NCBI RefSeq assembly: GCF_037975245.1
Contig: NC_092579.1
Coordinates: forward strand, 25,217,166-25,281,165
Source of the DNA: Apostichopus japonicus
Taxonomy: Eukaryota > Echinodermata > Holothuroidea > Aspidochirotida > Stichopodidae
DNA length: 64,000 nucleotides
Direction of reading: 5' to 3'
Every line of letters begins with the position of its first letter. The stretch's first letter is position 1. Shown one piece after another: positions 32,200-43,150 of this stretch. Under the pieces are notes generated by a model. It was not told the DNA's origin and made no database searches. It saw only the letters and a list, made by a program, of their open reading frames with translations. A program made the translations under genes and the position numbers.

Positions 32200-35100
32200 G
32201 TAACTTCAAAGCGAACCGCGGATGGCGGGGGAAATTACCGGATTTAGGGTTCTATGCTTCGAACTCATAAGTGATCAATGAGGAGGCAAGAGTGTTCTTG
32301 CGTTGAAACAACGGCTGACATTTTATTGCAAAACTCTATGAAAATGATAATGAAAATATACAAATGAACAAATCATGATACATGACAGTATACGGTAAAT
32401 GGCTTTATGAATTTAACTGGCTTAAGGGTCTCTTTACTCTTATTAAAACTATCCTTTCTCGGGGAAAAACCTATACTTGAAACTACGAAATATTCACAGA
32501 ACCTATGCTCCAACTGTGAAATACCAATTACAGAACTCTATCTGTACCATACATACTCAAGCTATGAAATAACTCTTGTACTCTTACAATGCTGTATAAA
32601 AATGTGTAAAGCGTATAAATAACAATGTAAAATGAACATTATGAAATAAACTGCATAATTAATAATAAACGTTTGCCAACAGGCGAGGAATTTAACACCT
32701 TCGTAATGGCCAGCCTAGGGCAACACATGCCGCTGCAACTCATTATAGGCCTTTCCACCGTACTGTTCCTAGACAGCAGGAATTTCTACCTCCTGAACCC
32801 ACAAACTCTCAAGAGACTTGGCACTCCATAGCTATCCACAAAGGCTAAGATTAGAAGGACAAGCTCTGAGACAACTCTATAGTGACCAACAGTAACAATA
32901 TGTTCAAGATACAAAATACGAATACAGTATACGCTCTTTACACTGCGAGCAGTATAATACTCAAAATACAGGTACAGTAAAAATAATAATACAACTCAAC
33001 TGTCAATACAGTACAATACACGTAACTGTTAATAACTCTCTGTATATAAACTCAACCTAACCAGTACTGTCACTCTACAATATAAAAGTACACAATACTA
33101 CTAGCACCCACGTGCTTAACAATACACAACCACTGATCTACACAGTGTACACAACGCATGCTATAAACCCATAGGACCAAGGTCCAAAACACAACCTATC
33201 ATGTACTTTACACAGTAAAGTACAACCTAGCCAGAGGGGCAACAATTACAACTACGATTCAATTAACAATAATGGTACATACAGCATTTAACAAAAATAA
33301 TATGTATGACTTAATCCCTTACTATACTGGGTTCAGCTCGCTCGCGGATAACAAGACGAAGGAGACTCTTCGCTCGCGGTACAGGAGGTCGCGTACATCA
33401 AGACTCATCAACGCTAACTCTAGCCAGCTCGCTATATACTGTAGTAGGTCCGCCATCTTGGAAACCAATGACTTCGAGCCAGAAGCCAAACCATCCAAAA
33501 ACCTGAGGCATCCTGCCTCTGAGAAGGGTGACATCTCCTCACGGACTCCAGATAGTAAGGATATAGGTATTTCTGGACAATTAACGATCCAGATTAAGTA
33601 AAAATTAACAAAATATGAAAGGGATAACGAGGCGATGCCCCGGAGCTCTGCAGGGACGATGTTCGCCATACAACACCGTGTACAGAACTGAAGAATACAC
33701 GTGGAAACAACTAACGCTACAAACTGGCTATTACGAACTATTACATAATACATGCAAATACTGAACGGGTGTACACAACAAAATTTCACTTCACTACATT
33801 ATGATATTTCATGCAAATTCAAAGGACGCATTAAGGTGCGTACCTCTAACACCTGTATGTGGAATACAATATGCCCAATACGTAATGTATTTTCCATTGG
33901 AAACAGATTCACAATGTTGAGTTAATCTAGGTTTCAGAGTGATTTTTCTAAATCTTATTCCTTGAATTCGTTTTGGCACATTGTTGTATTAATTGAATTT
34001 CATGTAGGAGGAAAATATGCATCACATTCTTAGCTCACACTAGTATCCGACATAGACATCGCCCAATTTCAGATCCATCTATCTGAAATTATCTGTCTAT
34101 AGATCTGTCTGACCGTCGGTCTGCCCATCTGTCAGTCTATCTACCATGTCTGTACGTCTGCCTATCCGTCTGTCAATAAGTACAAATAGAATGCTACTAT
34201 TCCTGCATTTGTTCGTGAAAATTTATCACAGTGATCACCACAATAGGGGCATTAACTTAGTGCTCAGGAAGCTTAGATCAAAGTTCATTTACAGTAGGAG
34301 TCATCAGCCATTTTGTGTAAAATGGCTGATGGCTGTAAAAATATGCTTCTCCTCCCACAGTTGCAATAGATGGACAATGAAGTTGGTTACAGTTATCATA
34401 GGCTATGCAGTGGCCTACATGGGATGTTCAAGAACTAACATCGTGTGTGCCTACATTTATCACTAAGGAGTTTAAAATGTTTGAAATGATGATAGCTCTC
34501 TAAGGTGTAGGAGTAAGCATGTAGCCAACAGCCATATGCCCCCAGTCTGTATCAAGTATACATCAGCATGCATGAGTGAGAATTAATTGCCTTTGCATAA
34601 TTTTAACTTTATCTGAAACACCAATTACTGGAATCCAATTAGAGCACATTAAAGTGCAAACCTTCTTTGCCAACTCATGTCTCGTAACCATATGACATTT
34701 CTTGGTACTGACCAGAACTGAGCCTTTAAATGGCAATGATCCACAGCACAAACCACTGTAATACGGTACATTTTGTTGACCTTATATATGGTCATTTCCT
34801 TTTCAGTAATGTGATACCCATTTCTTATACAGATTAGCAAGGATACTATGTTACAGAACAAAAAGATTAGTTTTGAATCAAAATGGAAATTTTTTTATGA
34901 AAAAGTATTTAAGTACCTTTTACCAATCTAAGATATTGAATGCTTTTACTACAGCTATCTCCTGTTTGGCGACTTGGTAACAGTAAGTGATTGCTGTGTT
35001 TATTGGTCATTGCAAGAAAACTACAGTCCCCTTTTTACCATAGCCTTGCAAAACCCATCTCCCCTTAAATACTTATCACCTAATAGTAAGAGATTATGCC

Positions 35101-35242
35101 CTGTTGGTGCTCTTGTTACTGTAATACATGATACATGACCACAAAACTGTCTAATTAATGTCCGTGAAAGGGCCAATTGAGTATAATTGAAACAAATTTA
35201 TATTTTGAATTCAAATCATTAACAATTGTTCTTTATCCACAG
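32200..35242. other. KDZ intron or decayed interval lacking the expected catalytic exon
   Basis: A KDZ exon with YDI-x-C and a catalytic Asp is expected here, but no frame shows it. The block 32210-33840 has a distinct, more GC-balanced composition with ACAATAC/TACAGTA words and two overlapping frames (33272-33601 plus; 33322-33789 minus) without domains. It may be an unrecognised retroelement or LTR. The rest is AT-rich, with CTGTCTG/CCATCTGTC simple repetition at 34080-34180. Confidence 0.4.
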
Positions 35243-35320
35243 AGAAACATGCCGGAATTGGGAGGTTTTGATATGGCACTGCCTGTATTTCATGCATATG
35301 GACATAAACTTCATTGCCAG
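35243..35320 (+). pseudogene. KDZ transposase, exon with ALPVFHAYGHKLHCQ
   Basis: A 78-bp exon between TTTATCCACAG|AGAAAC and TTGCCAG|GTAAAC with no internal stop. It encodes RNMPELGGFDMALPVFHAYG then HKLHCQ. A/LP-x-FHxYxHxxxCQ is one of the most recognisable KDZ signatures, close to the second catalytic acidic region. Both splice sites are good and the phases are 0/0. The next conserved block (GLTDGE-x-x-ER-x-W) was not found downstream, so the 3' end of the gene is either lost or beyond recognition. Confidence 0.85.
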
Positions 35321-35564
35321 GTAAACACATGCCCGCTTCTGACAAATGTCTGATTTCCTCTCGTACAGAATTCTGATTTACTATTCATTTTTCAGAACAA
35401 GTTTGCAAGTGTCATATGCCACCTAGTTTTATAATTGAGGTAGTTGTATGAATATGTATGTACAAATATTTTTTCTATTGGGTGTGTGTGTGTGCGAGGT
35501 TGCAGGTGAATGTGTGTGCCTTGAGTTAATTGGAGACCATTAAAGTTTTCAAATTGTGCATGTG

Positions 35565-36415
35565 TACGGAGAGCCAAACGTTCCATAAATGTCGAAAAAG
35601 AAAATGAAGTGTCCAAGTTAATATATATTTTATTGATAATAATAATATTGATTTAATCATGTGCAAAGACACAAGGATAATTCCTGTAGTTGCATTGGAC
35701 CCTTTATACATTGGAGAAACCAAAAAATACCATTGGCGACTTTTATCTGTACCGGGCCCAAGACAACAGCCATAAAGGGCCCATGGCCCACACATGATTT
35801 GATTATGTTAACAAAAAGCAGGATAACTCTTTTAGATGTGTTGGCTCTATTGGACATTGCGGTATTCAAAATATCAACGAATTAATTTTTTAACTGTAAC
35901 GGGGCCCATGCAGCAACCTCAAAGGCCCAATTGCCCACACAGGAATTAATCATGTGAAAACAGACAAAGGGCCTAAAAATTGCACTAAGGCATCAACATG
36001 ATCCCTTTGGCTTGAATATTTGATTTCCTTCTCTCAACATGCTGACACAAGTTTTGGACATTCTCATATAAATCTCGACATATATATACAGTTTTGGGCA
36101 TTAACGAAACGTTGGCGCGCGCCGATTTTCCAAAATTATAGCACAACGTCAATATTGTATCTAGCATGCAATGTTGACATGACCAGTGTAGTACGTGTCA
36201 TGCTGTTACAAGTTTTCGACATGCTGATGTTGAATTTGACATGTTGATAGACGCAAGACGCAATGACATATTGTATTTTGTTTCGACATGTTCATATGGA
36301 ATTGTAACATGTTGATATCCAATTGTAACATGTTGATATCGAATTGGACATATATATATTAACTTGGACACTTCACTTTTTTTTTCGACATTTATGGAAC
36401 GTTTGGCTCTCCGTA
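35565..36415 (+). mobile_element. 851-bp element with ~65-bp terminal inverted repeats
   Basis: It starts TACGGAGAGCCAAACGTTCC and ends GGAACGTTTGGCTCTCCGTA. The inversion continues through ATAAATGTCGAAAAAG and GAAGTGTCCAAGTTAATATA. CATGTG flanks both sides (35559-35564 and 36416-36421). The interior has diverged repeats: GGCCCATGGCCCACACATGA versus CCAATTGCCCACACAGGA, and ACATGTTGATATC units at 36230-36345. It has no transposase. The superfamily is uncertain; a TA target with a CATGTG coincidence is also possible. Confidence 0.85.
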
Positions 36416-36421
36416 CATGTG

Positions 36422-37399
36422 ACAATGAGCCTAAAGTAAGTACCAGTATTATATAGTTTTTGGTGGATCCAAATCACAGAATGTTGATAAGGAAAAAGCT
36501 AGTGTACTAGAAGTATAAATAGAGCACATGTATTGCATTATTTGTTAGTCCGCTGGGAGTTGGGGCATGGTGAGGGTGAGGGCTGGTTTAACCTGCGTCA
36601 TTTGCAGAAATTTGTAAATTAATTTTTGGTCTTAATTCATTTTGTTGATCTATCAACTTCAGTGCTCCCATTTCACCTTGTCAGTGCATGTTATATTTTG
36701 AAAAAATCTATGGTTACATAACATCATTCGTAAGTGACCTTTACAGGCTAGACAGGAACAGTCTGCTCTGCTTGCATTCTGCTTAGATGCTTTTTGTACA
36801 GAGAACATGTGTGTTGGCTTTAAAGCAATGTGTTCATTGGTAGGTAGATCAAGCACATCAATGCATGTGGCGAGTGATGACTTATTCAGTGCTGGCATGC
36901 TATATTAAGGGCTAATACACCAGACCTTTACTTTACTAATAGAGATTTGTGAATTTTGCTTTAAATTTATAATTAACCTGGATATATCCATTTTTAACCT
37001 GGAAGTATAAAACCTAAGTTTTTCGCGCGCTCTGCGCTCGTTCAACGTGTTAATGTCAATATCATATAAGCAAGCACCGGTTATCACATCGCCAGCCATC
37101 GTGTACCGTACGTCCGTGGATATAGCGCAGTAAACCGTGGGATGCTAATGTAAACAACGAAATGTCTTATGTAGATTGAGAAAAAGCATGGAGGTCCAAT
37201 TATGTCAAATTCTCTTTTACATTAGTAATGGCGAATGACTTAGAACTTTATTTTAATTATCATGGAGATATTTTGTAAACTATTCATTTCCTTTAGCTAC
37301 ATCATTGCAATTTATGTCTTCTCTCAGTAAGAGCCCCCCCCCCCGCCTCCTACGCCTATGTGTGTAGTGTTCGGTTCCGAAAATATGTGGTATTTTTCC
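36422..37399. other. non-coding DNA
   Basis: A poly-C tract followed by CCTCCTACGCCTATG at 37336-37362 resembles a right end of family B, so a fragment of that family is likely. I see nothing else. Confidence 0.4.
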
Positions 37400-38022
37400 A
37401 TTTCCTTCAACCAAGTTTATAATAGCAGTTATAAGAGGGATTAATATTTGTACACCAATAAATTAACTGTGTCTGAATTTTCGAAAATTTCTTGACCAAC
37501 ATTCTTCATCATACTTCCCTCTACTTGTGTAATTTTGAGCGGTCTGTCAGGGGTTGAAGGGAAGTTTTTCTATATTGGTTGTCCATAGATGAAATTTTTG
37601 CAACATTATGGGCATGTTTTGAAGTGAGTTTATTCACGAGAAATGTGAATTTTCAAATTCTGAACAAATAATGGGCTGAAAACCTTGAAAAGTGGGGCTG
37701 TCGGGCATTGTGGGCCGCGACGTAGAGTCACCTACAAAAGCAATGATCCACAGGACATGCGATGAGGTTGAACATGATGTGTGACTGGTGAAAATCTTCG
37801 AAAAGGTTATGGATGGAAAACAAACTATTGGGAAATACTTGGTTCTCAGGCAAAAGGGTACATCTGGTTGGTCATTTTCAAGCCCAAGAAGTGCCGTTTC
37901 CGGTGATCTGGGGGGTATAAAAACCAGAAATTTTCTTGTATGCTGCGCGCCAACCGATGGTGGCGCTCCGCTTAGATATTAATTCGCGCCCCCCGGGTTA
38001 GAAAATCCTGGATACGCCCCTG
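37400..38022 (+). mobile_element. hAT-like MITE fragment paralogous to 44930-45480
   Basis: Long stretches match (AACTGTGTCTGAATTTTCGA, CCAACATTCTTCATCATA, CAAAAGCAATGATCCACAGG). It carries the hairpin module at 37947-37966 and ends GGATACGCCCCTG. The left terminus is missing or replaced. Confidence 0.75.
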
Positions 38023-38575
38023 GTACCAATTGTTCATTTTCCATCTACTCATGGCTAACTGGCACGTTGTTCTTATTGCTCTATAAATATTTTCAAATGT
38101 TTGACAGCTACCTTATCTAACATTCTGTATATAGGGCAGTTACAACATAAGCCTATAGTTTTTTTTTAATCCCCTCATCCTCAATCAATATAGTGATATT
38201 CTTTTAACTGTTCTTAAAGGAGTAGAGGTTTTCTTTTAGCTGTTACCAGGCCTGTTGATTAGTGCTGTAGAAACTAAGTGTTTCTGAAATAAATAATAAA
38301 TCCCACTGCAATTTGTTACTGCATCCTGTCCTTGGAATTTATCTCAGCTTGAGGAGATTTTGAAGTTAAATTTATGGCATTAATCCTTAGCAGCAGCTGT
38401 GATGATAACCTTCTAATAGATCAAAATGTCATGCCATATATTCCCCATTGACAAATTAGAGAAGAATCAACTGAGGTAGCATATAACCTTGAAGTCACTT
38501 GTAAAAACAAAAAAGTGAGGACAAGCTATAAGGCGTAATGCAGGCCCAGAAAGACCTGGGCACCTTGCATGCTCA

Positions 38576-38641
38576 CCTGAATCAGGGAGCTGCTACTCTA
38601 ACAGGGAGCTGCTAGTTAGAGTAGCAGCTCCCTGCCTGAAT
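38576..38641. repeat. 52-bp palindromic micro-insertion with 7-bp duplication
   Basis: The arms CAGGGAGCTGCTACTCTAAC (38583-38602) and GTTAGAGTAGCAGCTCCCTG (38615-38634) are perfectly complementary over 20 bp. The 12-nt loop repeats AGGGAGCTGCTA of the arm. CCTGAAT flanks both sides (38576-38582 and 38635-38641). Confidence 0.93.
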
Positions 38642-38769
38642 ATTGCCAAGTAAGGACATGCAGAAATGGTAAATTTCCTCTAGATTGGTAATAAAAAGAT
38701 TAAAGAATTTTGTCTAATGGCGACCATATTTGAAAATCTAGCATATAGGGCCAAATACAGCAAACCTTC
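38642..38769 (-). mobile_element. TTAA-bounded MITE, family 3, fragment
   Basis: CGACCATATTTGAAAATC and GGTAAATTTCCTC match the inverted family-3 body. Only part of the element remains. It adjoins the micro-insertion above. Confidence 0.65.
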
Positions 38770-38973
38770 AATGTTGTAAAGTCCATTATGAATTTGCATG
38801 TACATGAAATATTTGATCACAAACTATCTACAAACAGAAAGAATGGAAAATGAGTTGGTTTAATTAAAAGTATTTAAGTATTATTTGAAATTTTACTACA
38901 TGTTGCTCAATTTAGCTTGTGAATTAAATAAATTGCTTCCCCAGGTGAATTTACATTTCTGTTTCTTTTGTAG

Positions 38974-39109
38974 GAATTCACTAATTGCTGATGAGAGTAA
39001 ACTACTTGAGGAATATTGGTGTCATGGGCTGCAGAGGGGGAGCAGTTTGAACAAGGAAAAGATATTGGAGTTAACCAAACAAACTTCATTAAGTGCCAGA
39101 AGAATAAAG
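38974..39109 (+). CDS. candidate exon, homeodomain-like helices
   Basis: A 136-bp segment between a strong acceptor (TTTCTTTTGTAG|GAATTC) and a donor (ATAAAG|GTCAGT). The frame reads NSLIADESKLLEEYWCHGLQ then RGSSLNKEKILELTKQTSLS and ARRIK. The layout L-x-x-x-W/Y ... LA-x-x-T-x-L-S-x-x-x-I/V-K is that of homeodomain helices 1, 2 and the start of 3, where W-F/W-I would begin the next exon. I could not find that exon. Whether it belongs to the KDZ gene, which ends recognisably at 35320, or to another gene is unknown. No lesion is visible. Coding status is likely but unproven. Confidence 0.45.
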
Positions 39110-40319
39110 GTCAGTTTAAAATTTATTATTTTGCTCAAATTTGAACAATGAGTTAATTTTCTGCCACTGCTGTTTCGTTTCCTATGAAATTGATATTTAG
39201 AGCTCAACCCGGGCATGATGTTAGAAAGCCCACTTGAATGTACTCTAAGGTCACCTTGATCCAGCGCAGTAGTTAAACTAAATTTTTTTTTATCTCAGTT
39301 GCAAGGTACCTTCTGATTCTTCTGAAAGGGGTCCTATGTCTGAACCCAATTAGGCTATGCCTGCTTAATTTATACGGAGGAATGGCCGGAACCTGATCTG
39401 GACCAGCTGCACGTACTCTGGGCTATTCTGTAGAAGGCCTTATGTAGACAATAACACACAGCTATAAAACATTCCTCGCAACCAATGACAAAAGGCACAG
39501 TAAAGCTTCTTGTAGTCTCTAACTTTAATCTAAAGATAATGCAACAACTGGCAATTGGAAGCAAACTGCTCAATCTCTGTAAGACATGACAGATTACTGA
39601 CAGAAAAATACGGAGGTAAATTTTACTGAGCATGTTGAGACATACCCAAGATATTGCATTACAAACGGAATGTCCCCATAATGGGGGGAAAAGAAAAAAA
39701 TTTATATGTAACAGCATTTTCTAGAAAAAAGAAAGCATCCAATGAATTAAAGCAGTTTTCTATTATGACTCCCTGATTGAAGGCAGTTATTGGGTATAAA
39801 AAATATGCATGTCTTCACAAGGGGCGGCAATCTGTTTCAAATATTGGGGGGGGGGACATTTGCTTTGGTGCAGGTGTGACAGTACAGAGTGTCCCCCTGT
39901 ACAAAGTGTCCGCGGAGACACTCTGTACCAGCACATTTAGTCCGGTCGGACATTATCCGCTGAAAATTGTGTCCCCACCTCACAGCAAATATAGTCCTGC
40001 CGGACGAAATGTCCTGGTACAGAATGTCCACAAATACTTCATAGCATATTCTGTCCTGCATAAAATTTAGGCATTTCGACATTCAAAAGGCAATTTAGTT
40101 CATTATATCAATAATTAGAGCAGATGCATACATAGTTCGATGTTACAGGAAATAAATGTGACGTTGTGCATTGTTGCAAAACAAAAATGGAAGGGAAAAA
40201 AGAAGAAAAGTAATAAGTCTTCCATCTGTAAAAGATGTTAATCATGTTTTTGTTGTGATTGCTGCTATTTTATCCTCGCATATGTTGCATGTTGTATTCG
40301 GCCACTACATTGCGTTCAT
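39110..40319. other. non-coding DNA with a MITE fragment and GTCC-rich repeats
   Basis: 39821-39870 matches the inverted right end of element 44294-45536 (GGGGCGGCAATCTGTTTCAA). From 39881 to 40030 GTCC/GGAC words recur, with a 54-bp partial repeat (CAGCACATTTAGTCC; CAGCAAATATAGTCC) and a 12-bp stem GTACAGAGTGTC/GACACTCTGTAC. Confidence 0.6.
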
Positions 40320-40440
40320 AGTCTACTTCACTCCTCTACCTATCTCATACTTACACAGCGCCCCCCCTTATCTAGCCTACTAGTCCCATTCTGGCAAATT
40401 CTACCATACCCCAACTGGCCACCCACCCTGCTCTTCCTCT
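40320..40440. repeat. DIRS element 2, left inverted terminal repeat
   Basis: CTATCTCATACTTACACAGC, CTAGCCTACTAGTCCCATTC and CCCAACTGGCCACCCACC are all inverted at 43805-43951. Confidence 0.9.
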
Positions 40441-41189
40441 TATTTGCCAGAATTCAAAGAGTTTGGTCTTATTTTGGCTCATGAATTTTCTAATTCGTAT
40501 TTTCTAACGATAAGATCTACCATATCAACTAAATTGAAGAAACACATAGACAAGCGGCCAGCAACAGAATCAAGCCCATTCTGTCGGGTATCCTTCGTTT
40601 TTCATAAGTAAAATTTGCACTGCAAATTTTGTCAGTTTTTGTCAGCTTAGGCGGCAGAGCCTAACACACTGTAGCGGGCGGGCAGTTGAGGCCTTAGCTA
40701 CTTCTTGTTCATTAGGAAAGCCTAGCTTGGTAGCATTTAGGCTGCGGGCCTTGCTACTTTGCTACAACTTTGGTTGCGGTTGTCGCTTTAGATTCGATGT
40801 CCAATTGTCCACAGGTTCGATCACCTTACAGGGGTATTTCGTTAACTTGGGATTTAGTTCAGCACTTAGGTTGTCCGGTATTCCCGGCCCTAGTGTCGGG
40901 GGTTCATTGACTATATGCGTATTATATGTATACATGTATGTTTCTCGCCATTTCTCCCTTAGCGGAAAATCGCGGACTTTGCAACTGGGAATTGAGTTAG
41001 CACTTTAGGTAGTCTGGTATTCCCGGCCCTAAGCTTATTTTCGGTACACAGAGGTGCTCGCTCATGCCTGCCACTTTCCATCGTTTTGGCGGGAAAGTTG
41101 TGGAGCAATTAGGATTTACAGTTGTCCGGTGTTCCCGGCTCTGATAGACAGTCTGTCTACCTATATGTGTGCATGATTTCCTTTACCAC

Positions 41190-41509
41190 ATGTTCCCAGA
41201 TATGGCACCAAATGCAAGCGGTACCGGCCTTTCGTGACGTGGGACAAGCACGGCTCCTGCCTCAGATGTCGCACCTGCAACAAGGCCACCAGATGCAACG
41301 TCTGTACGAACTGGCCAGAGGACCGCTGGAAGGAAGTGGAGGACTGGTTGGCGGACAAAGCCCGGAAGAAAGACCAGGACAACTCGGCTCCAGGGAGCCA
41401 GGAAAGCCAGGGAAGGCACCAGCGAAGAAGCCTAAGAGGCCCAGAGTATCCGCCTCCAGTCGGGACCCAGGAGGGTCCCAATATGATCCAGAGGGGGTGG
41501 CTGAAGTAG
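41190..41509 (+). pseudogene. DIRS element 2, Gag-like Cys-cluster ORF
   Basis: The frame reads PRYGTKCKRYRPFVTWDKHG, then SCLRCRTCNKATRCNVCTNW and PEDRWKEVEDWLADKARKKD. D/K-H-x-x-C-x-x-CR ... C-x-x-C-x-x-W is the pattern seen near the N terminus of DIRS first-ORF proteins, so this fuller version identifies the shorter one in element 1. An ATG at 41234 lies in this frame but leaves out the first Cys. Codons extend upstream of it. The frame stops at 41507-41509, while Ser/Pro/Arg-rich coding potential continues in another frame to 41748. It probably acts in binding element RNA. That role is inferred. Confidence 0.65.
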
Positions 41510-41923
41510 CTGTGCATGCACAGAGTAAGCCTTTAAGCCCGACTCGGGAGGCCAGCAGGCAGGCTGAGCCGTCCCTGGATCATGAGTGGGTGGCCAAAGT
41601 AGCCGTGCGGAGTAGGCCTTCAAGCCCAACTCGAGGAGCCAGCAAGGAGGCTGGCTCGACCCAGGACCCGGGTAGGCCGGAAGGTCCGGCCCCCCGGAGC
41701 CGGAGCCAGAGCATGGAGAGACTCCCAGAGACCCGGGAGCCAGGATGACCCGGGCAGGATGCGGCTCTATCTGGGGACGATCCCACGGAAGACCGAACCA
41801 GTGATGTCTGGTCCAGCCTAGAAAAAAAAAAAAAAAAAATCCGACCGGAACGGACAAAATGTCCGGTCGAGGAGAGTGGTACCCGACATGGTACACACAC
41901 AGAGATGGGCTCCGGGAGCCCGG

Positions 41924-42025
41924 GTCCGGCGAGACCCCGGGTCCGGCGAGACCCCGGGTCCGGCGAGACCCCGGGTCCGGCGAGACCCCGGGTCCGGCGA
42001 GACCCCGGGTCCGGCGAGACCCCAG
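41924..42025. repeat. 17-bp tandem array in DIRS 2
   Basis: GTCCGGCGAGACCCCGG is repeated six times at exact 17-bp steps (41924, 41941, 41958, 41975, 41992, 42009). Element 1 has about three diverged copies at 26994-27045. Neither frame is constrained, which produces long GC-rich antisense frames. Confidence 0.95.
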
Positions 42026-42469
42026 AGGGAGTGCGGAAGCGAGGTTCCACTTCAGATCCGAGACCTGTTCCGAAGCTGGGAACCAGAGCTACAATCGACT
42101 GCTGGGGCCCCAGAGATGGGCTCCGGAGGGCCCGGGTCTGACGAGACTCCAGAGGGAGCCCAGAACCGAAGTCCCACTCCGAACCCAGAGCCGGTCCCAG
42201 AGCCGGGAACCGACGAGAATAACAACTGCTGGGCCCCCAGAACGGGGCAGCAGGGGCAGAAGCCCGGCCCGCAGATCTCCTAATCGGAGCCGCGCCCGGT
42301 CCCGAGGCTTGGTGCCGACGAGAGTAACATCTGCTGGGCCGGCCCCGAGCGAGGTCCCCACGGCGAAGGGAGATATACTCATCCCCAGCCTCAGAGGGGG
42401 AAGGACAGACGGGCACCGAACACAGACATCGGGGCCGAGGAGCGACCGCAACCCACGGCCAGCCCGGCC

Positions 42470-42589
42470 GCGACACCACGATCAATCCCAGACCAAAGAA
42501 TGGAACCTGATTTGTTCCTCGGTGAGGACGTTCTGGTTTGCAGAGCGCTGTTCAGCCTGTCCGGCCTAGACGACGAGGTCGACCCCTAG
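42470..42589 (+). pseudogene. DIRS element 2, conserved first-ORF tail
   Basis: ATPRSIPDQRMEPDLFLG and VCRALFSLSGLDDEVDP end at TAG 42587-42589. Its counterpart in element 1 uses the same stop. The longer frame 41859-42569 is a different, unconserved frame. Confidence 0.6.
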
Positions 42590-43019
42590 ATTTCGGGGTT
42601 ACGGAGGAGGGAAAGTCTCCTACATCGGGGAAGTGTTGCCCCCGGAACTAGCAGCTTGAGCTGCGACGACAGGTTCAAATCAATTGCGGAGAAACACCGC
42701 AATAGCTATACCATTAATCGCCACACATCCCAAATGTGTGTTTAACCGGTACCAGCGGAAACCAGGACATGACATAAATTTCCTGGGCATACATGGGTCA
42801 TATTCTCCTCGCTAATTATACTCCTCTCCAATTATAATTCATCGCAGGTGTTGCTCATATGCCTAGGTTTTAAACCTTACTTGTGTCAAAACACTGTTGT
42901 TCAAACACGGTTGTTTAAAACACTTACTTGTGGAACCCAGAACAGGTTAAAATGTGCAAGACTGAACGGTTTCAAATCGATTGTCAGGACGTATCCTTTT
43001 ACTTTAACTTCTCAGAATC

Positions 43020-43150
43020 TTGGCAAACTGCCAGGAAAGTGTTCAACACCGTACATTTGTTAAGAGAGGACGGGGGCCAAGCAGCCACCTGGCAAACCTG
43101 GCAAAGTGCCAGGGAAAAACGAAAACTTAAGAACCTTGGCAAACTGCCAG
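43020..43150. promoter_or_regulatory. three NFI-like palindromes in DIRS 2
   Basis: TTGGCAAACTGCCAG (43020-43034 and 43136-43150) and CTGGCAAAGTGCCAG (43098-43112). The surrounding GTACATTTGTTAAGAGAG is itself duplicated about 118 bp apart. Confidence 0.45.

Noticed and set aside
33322-33789. 155-codon minus-strand frame and 109-codon plus-strand frame overlapping it
   Set aside because: No domain, splice sites or conservation evidence. The composition fits an unidentified repeat.
37070-37140. CpG-containing stretch as a promoter
   Set aside because: There is no CpG island length, no core promoter motif and no gene adjacent.
41580-42485. 301-codon minus-strand frame, the longest in the window
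   Set aside because: It is antisense to the GC-rich 17-bp array and Gag region of DIRS 2, low complexity, and the conserved frame is on the other strand.
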